From Okapia johnstoni (taxonomy: Eukaryota; Chordata; Mammalia; Artiodactyla; Giraffidae), in assembly GCA_024291935.2 (NCBI GenBank), contig CM044318.1, forward strand, positions 87,657,501 to 87,721,500: DNA of 64,000 nucleotides. Direction: 5' to 3'. The position numbers and the translations under genes are program-made. Of this stretch, positions 56,506 to 64,000 are shown piece after piece. Within the stretch, counting starts at the first letter, position 1; every line of letters begins with the position of its first letter. The notes beneath the pieces are model-generated. The model was not told the origin of the DNA and ran no database searches. It was given only the letters and a program-made list of their open reading frames with translations.

Positions 56506-59449
56506 GTAGGTCACTGCCGGCTGCGCCCCCGGGGTGGCCAGCCCAGCGCGGGCCTGGGCCGCAAATGCGTCACACTCCGCCACAGGACTTCCCCACCGCA
56601 CGCCCGCTGCTGCGGTGCCCCAGGGTCCTGCTCTGCTGGAGGTTCCGACCTGGGTGGGTTCGGTGGGGTGGCCTTGGGGGAGGGCTGGAGGACCTGTGGT
56701 TGACATCAGCAGGTGAGTCTTCCAGGCATCGTCACTCCCAGGCAGAAGACCCTTCCCCCAAGGGTGCAGGAGGACTGTCCCGTGGGGCTCCCAGCAAACC
56801 TCGCTGTGCATGTCGGTCTGCCGGTGACGCTCTGACGGGAGTGGTGGGGTGTGGGGGCACAGGCCCTCGGGGGGCTCTTCCACAGGGAAAGCCCTGGAGT
56901 GCGGTCCCCCCTCCTACCGCCCAGGCGCCTGCTCCGCAGAGCTCCGGAAGCACAGGGAGGTGTGGGTTGCTCCTCACCACTGTTCAGACACAGTCAGGAA
57001 GCCTGGATGTGGTCCCTGTGGGTTTCAGGCACTTTTGTGCAGTTTTGTTGTTTTTATGCAGTCTTTACGCTGCGTACACAATTTTGGATCCCGGTACTTT
57101 TAGAGAATGTTGTAATAACCAGCGTCTCTGGAGCCTCCTGACTGTGAAATCCACAGGTTGATCCAGGTGAATCACCTTCCCTGGGCGCCTTTGGACGCAG
57201 AGTGGGACGTGACCCTGGTGAAGCTTGGAGGGGGTGGCGTGGAGAGCTGGGCATCACCCTGCCCCCTCCCCCGACTCTGGAGGAGCATCGCCCACCCCCC
57301 CACCCCCCACCCCCACCCCACACCCGGCACTTGATTTCAGCAAGGCCACGACTTTATTAACTTGCTTTATGACCCGCTCCTGCGGTGAAGGAATTGTGGC
57401 CTCTTCCATGAAGGATGAGCACCTCGTCCCGCCAGGCACAGCTTCCCCATCCATTGTCCCTGCCAAGGACTTGATGTCAGGGGCCGCCTCCCAGCCCGCA
57501 GCCCCGCCTGCTGCTGTCCCTGCCCCGGGGGCTGTCCCCTCTGCTCTGCAGGTTGGGGAGGGTGTGGTTGGGGAGCTATGGAAGCTTCCTTCCTCAGCGC
57601 TCCCTCCCCCGACCACCCCCCACCCCGATGCAGCCCAGCCCCGCAGTCGCCCCACCTGGCCGTTGGCCAGAGCTGCGTTCAGCAGGAGGGTGGTCGAGCT
57701 TCCCGGGAACAAGGCAGGGGCTGAGAAGTCAGCTCGAGAGACCGAGTCATCTCCTGGCACCCCGCCCCCGCGTCCAGACTCCCCCCGGCTCCCCTGCAGC
57801 CAACACTGGCCCTGGCCTGAGAGGGACCGGAGACCACAGTGGAAATGGTGCCAGCTCAGGGGAGGCTGGGGGCTCTGCAGGACCACAGGGAGGGCCTTGG
57901 CCTCTGACAGCGGGAGGGCCAGCTTGCAGGGGTCCAGGGGGCAGGTAAGGGACAGCCCTGAACCGACCAAGTAGGAGGCTCTGGTATTTCAGCAGCTTCT
58001 CTGCAGGGGGGACCCTGACACCCCTGGCGATGTCCGGGGTCCGTGCACCCAGCAGGGAAGGCCAGGGCACCTCGCCTGGTCAGTGCAGGGGCTGGATGGA
58101 CAGCGGGCAGCGCTGGGCCCAGGGCCTCACGGGACAAGGACTTGACGGCCAGTTGGGGAGCCTTTGAGGTAGCTCCCACTTTCCCCCTGCCCAAGCAGCT
58201 CAGTATCTTTGTTTGCAACTTTCTCCTTTAATTGGCCCTCAAGTCCTGAGCCGCGACGGGCTGAGGCGAGTGCGGCCCTGACTGGCGGGCACCTGGGCCG
58301 GCAGGCGGCCTCTGCTGGAGCCCAGCCCGCCGGTTCCCTCGCAGCGCCGCTGCCCCTGCCCGCTGCCCCCCAGGGGCTGCCTGGTGTCCGGGACGTCATC
58401 CCGCTCCGCATCCGCCAGGGCCGGGATGCACTTGGTGGCCCAGCTGGAAGCGGATGTGCACGGTGCGTCCCTGTAACCCCGGAGATTCAGCTGACCCCCC
58501 GGAGCCCCTCGTCCCCGTCACTTGCAGCTGACTCGGAGTCTGGGGTCCTCTCACTGCCCTGTGGCCTTGGAGCCGGGTCACCGGAGGCCCCTGGCCGGGG
58601 ACTGTGGCAGTCCTCAGAGAAGAGTCGTCTATGACGGTCACCGCGTCCTCCTGGGTGGACCAAGGAGCCCCACGGACGAGACCACTCCCTGCAGGGGAGG
58701 CCCGGCGCCTGACCCAGAGCCTCCGCCAGCCCTGCTCGCCCCCAGCCCGCCCGCCGTGGCTCCGGTCTGCACCCCTCCCGGGACCGTGGCCTCCTTCCAA
58801 GGGCCCCGCATCTCTCACCCTCGGGCTCTGCTCTGCGGGGCACCCTCTCCAGGCCCCAGTGTGCCTGGGGTCCCCCGTCTCTCTCTCTCCAGGCCCCAGC
58901 GTGCCTGGGGTCCCCCCGTCTCTCTCCCGCCAGGCCCCTGAGGCGTGATGTGGGCTAAGGCAGGTGGGTGGATGAGTGGGCATGTCGGGGGCTCAGCCAT
59001 CGTCCCCTCACCGCACACCCTCCGAGGGAGGGGCTGGCTGGGCTGTGGGCTCCGCGGGGCCCCCCTGCCCGCCATAGGCAGAGGACAGAGCATCTCTGGT
59101 GGAAGGCAGCGGGGTGCCTCTGTGGGGACCCAGATATCTGCACCGGGGCAGTGTGTCGCTGGGACAAGGTGACCCCAGCCTGGGCCCCCCGGAATCGCCA
59201 GCGTGTGTGGTCTGCGGGGTGTGATGTTGTCTGAGCTTCCAGGACTTGTCCATTTTCCTTTCATCTTGAAGAATTAACAGGAGGAAAATCTTATTGAGAA
59301 AAACACACGTGTTTCTACTGTTCTGTCTATAGTCTGGGATTTCTCAGCTGTGAGAAGCCCCAGGACCACTGGCGGGACCCTGTGTATACCGGAGGCCCCC
59401 CGGGGTCCCGCGGGGTCAGCAGGCCCTGGCAGGCCCGCCCTGCCGCTTC
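56506..59449. other. Proximal intron 6
   Basis: GC-rich unique-looking sequence. A C-rich low-complexity run (57290-57325), a 40-bp duplication (58845-58930) and two short AT-rich patches (57030-57120; 58190-58245 with CTTTAATTGGCCC) are the only features noted. Confidence 0.5.
58845..58930. repeat. Two-copy 40-bp tandem duplication
   Basis: CCAGGCCCCAGYGTGCCTGGGG, then TCCCCCGTCTCTCTC occurs twice, with AGGCCCC at 58851 and 58891. Confidence 0.95.
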
Positions 59450-60010
59450 CTTCAGACACATTTTGGGGGAGGGAATTAACGTAAGACTGATTTCTGTTTC
59501 TTTTATTACCACCGCTTAAGGATAATCTAAATGTAATTACCACGATGGAGGCATAATGCCATTCCAAATAATTACAGCCCGCCGCGCATAGAACTAACAG
59601 AACTTTCCCCGCTGATTTACGAGTTCTTTTGGCTCGACACGCGTTTCAAACACTGCCTCTGGGAGCAGCACTTCAGATAATGCGAGACCATTTTTAAAAA
59701 GCAGATTTGTGTAGTCGATTGGGGCTGAGGTGTTTTTTTTCCTCAAGCCCGTAGTGAGAAATTGGTTGTTGCCATAGATCACGGGGCCCGCTCCGAGCTC
59801 TTATGAAAGATGAATTAATTCCGCTAATGCTCCGAGGTGGGCCTTTCACGGGGGCTGTGTGCTGATAACCTCCCGCAGCCTCCCTTTTCTCACCGAGATT
59901 TATGTCGTCTTTTAGTAGATGAAGCCGCCTGTGCTCGCAATCCATCTGCTGGTAAAGGAATCCTATTAACAGGGCATCTGAGCGGGGACTTGATATTGTC
60001 AGCTGAACGA
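59450..60010. promoter_or_regulatory. AT-rich conserved-looking island 12
   Basis: About 550 repeat-free bases: GGGAATTAACGTAAGAC, AAATGTAATTACCACG, GCCATTCCAAATAATTACAG (TEAD-type CATTCC beside TAATTA), GATGAATTAATTCCGC (TTAATTAA-like palindrome region), GATAACCTCC and CTATTAACAGGGC. The block ends sharply at GC-rich sequence around 60010. One of the strongest enhancer candidates in the window by appearance. Confidence 0.5.
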
Positions 60011-61254
60011 TGTGCCCCCTCCCCGACCGCCGTGGTCTCCTCTCCAGGGGCGAGAGCCTCTCCGAGAGTCAGGGTGGGTGCCCGGGGGCAGCCGGCCACC
60101 CCAAGACTCCTCGGGGGCTGGAGAAGGCGGTGATGGCCAGGGTGCCCAGCAGGGTGGACGGGACAGTAGGAGGCAGGGGAGACCCCAGTCCCGCCCGCGC
60201 ACCCTGCCTCCTTGCGCAACAAGCATCTGCGTCCAGAAGCTTGTGTGCGGATGCCCCAGCCCCCCTCTATGAGGGTGTGGACCGCAGGACACTCCAGGGG
60301 CCCGGACCCTGGTCCCGCTTCCGAAGGCTCGCCCTGAGCCCAGAAGCCGGGCCTCTGAGGCAGGGCCGCTCTGCACTGTGGCTTCTGGCTTCCCGACGTG
60401 CCTGAGGGCAGTGGGGTGGCGGTGACCACCTCCCATTCTCTGCAGGGGCAGTGGTCCCGGAGGGAGGGTCAGTCACTGGTTCTCCAGAGAGGCCGACGGG
60501 GCGGGGGAGGCACCAACCCCCGTGCACCTGGAGACCCCCCTCCGCCTCCTGCTCCGGTGCTAGGAGAAGGCGAGGGGGCCCCCGAGGACCTGCCCTGGCC
60601 CCCTGGGCCCCGGCCCCGCGGGTGACCACTCCCACGTGACCCTGGGTGCAGTTCTCAACCTTAGGGGCTCCTGGGTTCCACAAGAGCTGCACTGACCGGC
60701 GAGGTGGTTGTAAGCAGCCGTGGTCAGACAGAAGGCCAGTGAGGCAGGGTCCTGACAAGGACTCGTCCGGACTCAAGGCCACTGTGACCTGGCCAGCCCA
60801 GGCCGTGCAGAGGGCGGGGGTGGCTCCAGCGGGAGTGGAAGGAGCCCCTCATGAAGTCTGGCTGTTGGGGGGTGGGCGGGAATGGGGGGGTGGTGAGGGG
60901 GAGGCCCTTCAGCTGGGCATCCACGCTCAGCGAGCCCCTGGCCAGGCCGGAGCCCGTGCCGCCCTGGACGCAGTGTTGGGGCCACACGGCCCCCGCCCCC
61001 CGCCTGTCCCCACGGCCCTCCCCACGCCCCTCCTGAGCACCAGCCCCAGGCTGCCCCGGGAGGGCAGACGTTCCAGGAGGCCATGCTGGCCTGAGGCTGT
61101 GGCCTGGGGGTCAGGAAGGGCCCCGCGTGGCCGTGTGGGTCAGACTTGACGATGCAGTGGCGCGCGGCCCCAGCACAGCGTCATCACAGGGCCTTCACGG
61201 GCGGCCTGCCCCCTGCCACCCACCGCTGACCAGTGTGGCCTGTTTGCCTTTCAG
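60011..61254. other. Distal intron 6
   Basis: GC-rich unique-looking DNA. It ends with TGTTTGCCTTTCAG, the exon 7 acceptor. Confidence 0.6.
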
Positions 61255-61307
61255 TGCAAGTGGTCGAGGAAAGGCTTCCTCAGGACGCGGTGGTGCCTCG
61301 CGGACTG
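61255..61307 (+). CDS. INPP5A: INPP5A exon 7 (53 nt)
   Basis: The acceptor GCCTTTCAG ends at 61254 and the donor GTACGT starts at 61308. It encodes CKWSRKGFLRTRWCLAD (about residues 159-175) plus TG of a Cys codon finished by T in exon 8. It starts in phase 0. The RKGFxRTRW segment belongs to the type I phosphatase core and is rich in basic residues. Conservative Leu/Ile differences from the recalled human sequence are seen at two positions. The donor GTACGT is weaker than the others in this window, and the exon is very short and frame-shifting if skipped. Confidence 0.97.
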
Positions 61308-62167
61308 GTACGTTCTCCACAGCCCCGCGCCCCCCCGCTGGACGGGGCTGGTGGGCCCCGTGACGCCTGGGGACCCCAAGCATGGCAAACGGGCCCAGGC
61401 CACCATGTCCCAGCCCTCGCTGGGGGCCCCCGCGGCCATGGCCAGCAGCGTTCTGAGCGCAGGGGGGGGACCTTTGGGGAGTTGGGCGCCTGCACCCCTC
61501 TGCTGCGATGGGGCCCCTTGAGGAGCCCGCGCCAGCTGCCCCGCCCTGTGCTCGCCCACTTGGCTCTGCGCTGCAGGTGCTCCGCTGGGGGGAGGCCCGT
61601 CCTGCCGCTGGCCGACCGCTGCGGCCCATCCCGCCCCCCACGGCCACACGACCCCCCCCCCTCGCTGGGGCCACACGTGGTCCGGCCGTCCCCTGGGCGG
61701 GGGTCCCAGAGCTCTGGGGCGGGAGGAGCCGAGACCACCGCAGCCTGTGACCTGGCCCCTGACGGCCGTCCACGGACCAGGGAGGGGCTCAGGGAGGGGC
61801 TCAGTGGTCACTGTGCAGCTGGAGTGGAGCTGCCTCTTCCTCCACGTGCTTGGGCGGGTGTGGGGGGCGTGTGCTGTCAGGCTGGGTCTCAGGGCCTGGT
61901 GGCCCCAACTCCACAGGGGGCGTGGAGCCCACCCACCCACTCTGCTGTGAACCAGACAGGCCCCAGCAACGCCCCAGGGCTCCCGGGGGTGACGGGCCCA
62001 CCCGTCCGGGGGCTGTGAGCTCGGGGCTGCGAGCTCGGGGCTGCTTCTGCAGAGTGAACTGAGCCCCCAGTGCCCCAGCACGGGGACCCCACGGGGAGCC
62101 CTGACCTGCTTGGGTCTTCGGGTTGCACAGCCAGCTGCGCGGGGGAGCTGAGGCCTGGGCAAGCGCC
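61308..62167. other. Start of intron 7
   Basis: GC-rich with C and G runs; no recognised element. Open frames on both strands lack family similarity. Confidence 0.5.
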
Positions 62168-63687
62168 CAGCTCCTCCCCGTCCTCCCTGCCCTCCCCCTC
62201 CTCACCCCCTCCCCTGTCCTCCCTGCTCCTCACCCCCCCCTCCCCTCCTCACCCCCCTCCTCCCTGCTCCTCCCCCCCCACCCCCTCCTCCCCCCCCCCC
62301 CTCCTCCTCCTCCTCAACCCTCCTCCCCCCTCCCCCCTCCTCCCTCACCCCCTCCCCCTCCTCACCCCCCCCTCCTCCTCCCTCCTCCTCACCCCCCCTC
62401 CCCCCTCCTCCTCCCCCTCCTCAACCCCCCCTCCCCCTCCCCCCTCCCCCCCCCTTCTCCTCCCCCTCTCCCCCCTCCAACCCCCCTCCTCCCTCCCTCC
62501 TCCCACCCCCTCCCCCCTCCTCCAACCCCTCCCCTCTCCTCCCCTCCCTGCTCCTCACCTCCCCCCTCCCTCCCCCCTCCCCCTCCTCAACCCCTCCCTG
62601 CTCCTCACCCCCTCCTCCTCCTCCCTGCTCCTCACCCCCTCCCCCTCCTCCCTGCTCCTCACCCCCCACTCCTCCCTCTCCTCCCTGCTCCTCACCCCCC
62701 CTCCCCCTCCTCCCTGCTCCTCACTCCTCCCCCTCCTCCCTGCTCCTCCCTCCCTCCTCCCCCTCCCTCTCCTCCCCCTCCCCCCCTCCTCCCCTCCTCT
62801 CCCCCTCCCCCCCCCCTCAAACCTCCCCCCTCCTCCCTCTCTCCTCCTCCTCCCTCTCTCCTCCCCCCCTCCTCCCCCTCCTCCCCGCTCCTCCCCCCTC
62901 CCCCTCCTCCCCCTTCTCATCCCTCCCCCTCCCCCTTGCGCCTCACCTTCCCTCCTCCCCCTCCTCACCCCATTCCCCTCCTCAACCCCTCCCCCTCCTC
63001 ATCCCCTCCCCCTCCCCCATCTCCTCCCTCCCTCCTCCCCGCTTCTCACCCCTCCCCCTCCTCCCCCTCCTCACCCCTCCCCCTCCTCCCCCTCCCCCCT
63101 CCTCCATGTGCCTCACCCTCCCCTCCTCCCTCCCTCCCCTCCTCCCTCCTCCCCCTCCCCCTCCTCCCCCTCCCTCCTCCCCTCCTCACCCCCTCCCCCT
63201 CCTTCCCCTCCTCACCTCTCCCCCTCCTCCTTGCACCTCACCCTCCCTCCTCCCCCTCCTCACCCCCTCCCCTGTCCTCCCTGCTCCTCACCCCCCTCCC
63301 CTCCTCACCCCCCTCCTCCCTGCTCCTCATCCCCCTCCTCACCCCCCCCCCCCCTCCTCCCTGCTCCTCCCCCCTCCCCCTCCTCCCTGCTCCTCACCCC
63401 CCCTCCCCCTCCTCCCTGCTCCTCACCCCCCCTCCCCTCCTCACCCCCTCCCCCTCCTCCCTGCTCCTCACCCCCTCCCCCCTCCTCCCTGCTCCTCACC
63501 CCCTCCCCTCCTCACCCCCTCCCCCTCCTCCCTGCTCCTCACCCCCTCCCCCTCCTCCCTGCTCCTCACCCCCCCTCCCCCTCCTCACCTCCTCCTCCCT
63601 GCTCCTCACCCCCCTCCCCCTCCTCCCTCTCCTCACCCCCTCCCCCTCCTCACTCCCTCCCCCATCCTCCTTGCCCTCCTCCACACC
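62168..63687. repeat. 1.5-kb AG-free polypyrimidine array (CCCCTCCTCCCTGCTCCTCA)
   Basis: Almost pure C/T on the + strand, made of CCCCCTCC, CTCCTCC and, in the outer parts, CCTCCCTGCTCCTCACCCC units of about 27-30 bp. Scattered A and G occur (CTCA, CTGC, TTGCG) but I find no AG dinucleotide. Two forward frames stay open for more than 570 codons, an artefact. A segment with CCCCTGTCCTCCCTGCTCC at about 62211 recurs at about 63269 (offset 1058 bp). The minus strand is purine-rich with dense G runs, so triplex or G-quadruplex structures are possible. Confidence 0.97.
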
Positions 63688-63817
63688 TCAGAGGAGGACT
63701 TGCCCCAGGCAGCCTGGCTGCATCTTCCCCGGGGAGCTGGGTGGGATGGCAGGGGGCCACCCTGGGGACCCAGCGGCTCCAGCCCTCATCCTGACCGCAC
63801 TGTCTCTGTCCCCTCAG

Positions 63818-63937
63818 TGCCTTCGACTTGGTGAACATCCATCTTTTCCATGATGCTTCCAACCTGGTTGCCTGGGAGACTAGCCCCTCTGTGTACTCAG
63901 GGATCCGGCACAAGGCCCTGGGCTACGTGCTCGACAG
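63818..63937 (+). CDS. INPP5A: INPP5A exon 8 (120 nt)
   Basis: The acceptor GTCCCCTCAG ends at 63817 and the donor GTAGGT starts at 63938. The first base completes Cys. Then AFDLVNIHLFHDASNLVAW and ETSPSVYSGIRHKALGYVLD follow (about residues 177-215), ending with AG of an Arg codon. NIHLFHD matches the conserved N-x-H-L-x-H-D segment of inositol 5-phosphatases, whose residues line the active site. SGIRHKALGYVLDR precedes the FGDFNFR motif expected in the next exons. The acceptor lies about 130 bp after the polypyrimidine array. Confidence 0.97.
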
Positions 63938-64000
63938 GTAGGTGCTGAGGGGCCTCCCCGCCCGCCCGCCTCTGGCGAGGATTGAGGCTGGCTTTTCGCC
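63938..64000 (+). other. Start of intron 8
   Basis: Donor GTAGGT followed by 57 bases of GC-rich intron; nothing else is visible. Confidence 0.9.

Larger units (their letters stand above)
1..63938 (+). other. INPP5A: INPP5A gene body (intron 1 to start of intron 8)
   Basis: Seven exons on the + strand, each bounded by AG and GT, together encode an uninterrupted internal part of type I inositol polyphosphate 5-phosphatase. This enzyme removes the 5-phosphate of Ins(1,4,5)P3 and Ins(1,3,4,5)P4 and so ends IP3/calcium signalling; it is membrane-associated through a C-terminal lipid anchor encoded outside the window. The first exon (start codon, about 25 residues) lies upstream and the catalytic FGDFN and PAWCDR motifs lie downstream. 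Intron sizes seen here are about 19.6, 3.1, 23.6, 7.9, 4.7 and 2.5 kb. No promoter, start codon, stop codon or poly(A) site of this gene is in the window. Identity rests on recalled family sequence, not on an alignment. Confidence 0.96.

Noticed and set aside
62070..63853. Proline/serine-rich frames of about 575 codons running into exon 8
   Set aside because: Polypyrimidine low-complexity DNA. Exon 8 is used from its own acceptor at 63818 in a defined phase.

Overview
This is mammalian, ruminant genomic DNA, not microbial. The coding sequence is seven short exons separated by kilobase-scale GT-AG introns. The interspersed repeats include BovB LINEs, Bov-tA SINEs and CHR SINEs, a combination typical of Ruminantia. 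Cattle, buffalo, sheep and goat cannot be told apart from the sequence alone. Most unique DNA is GC-rich and full of minisatellites, as is common near chromosome ends.

The only protein-coding gene I can support is INPP5A (type I inositol polyphosphate 5-phosphatase) on the + strand. The window starts in intron 1 and ends just after exon 8. Exon numbers assume that exon 1, outside the window, encodes about the first 25 residues. The exons are 1848-1889, 21516-21616, 24738-24825, 48417-48480, 56402-56505, 61255-61307 and 63818-63937. They total 572 coding bases (about residues 26-216 of a protein of about 412), and all six internal junctions keep the reading frame. The Mg-binding Glu segment (exon 3) and the HLFHD segment (exon 8) are present. 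The FGDFN and PAWCDR catalytic motifs lie downstream.

Layout: intron 2 (19.6 kb) holds L1 and BovB copies, an older L1-like patch, a 50/51-bp minisatellite (17855-18359) and a 1.36-kb array of 16/18-bp units (19304-20660). Intron 3 has a C-rich minisatellite and L1 remnants. Intron 4 (23.6 kb) carries a 1.2-kb CAGCCCCTCCC(TG)n array (32157-33372), a CpG island (about 40250-41400), a diverged inverted repeat with an RFX X-box in each arm (44211-44393 and 45617-45798), and many AT-rich, repeat-free islands that look like conserved non-coding elements. Intron 5 holds an L1 split by a CHR SINE and a BovB. Introns 5 and 6 carry more conserved-looking islands. Intron 7 ends in a polypyrimidine tract of about 1.5 kb in which I find no AG dinucleotide, just before the exon 8 acceptor.

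The most interesting signals are non-coding: (1) the clustered conserved-looking islands in introns 4-6, which may be long-range enhancers (NKX6-2 lies just beyond INPP5A in human, from memory); (2) the AG-free tract before exon 8; (3) the paired X-box inverted repeat; (4) tandem arrays that keep all three forward frames open and so mimic long genes. I could run no alignments, so conservation statements are by eye.
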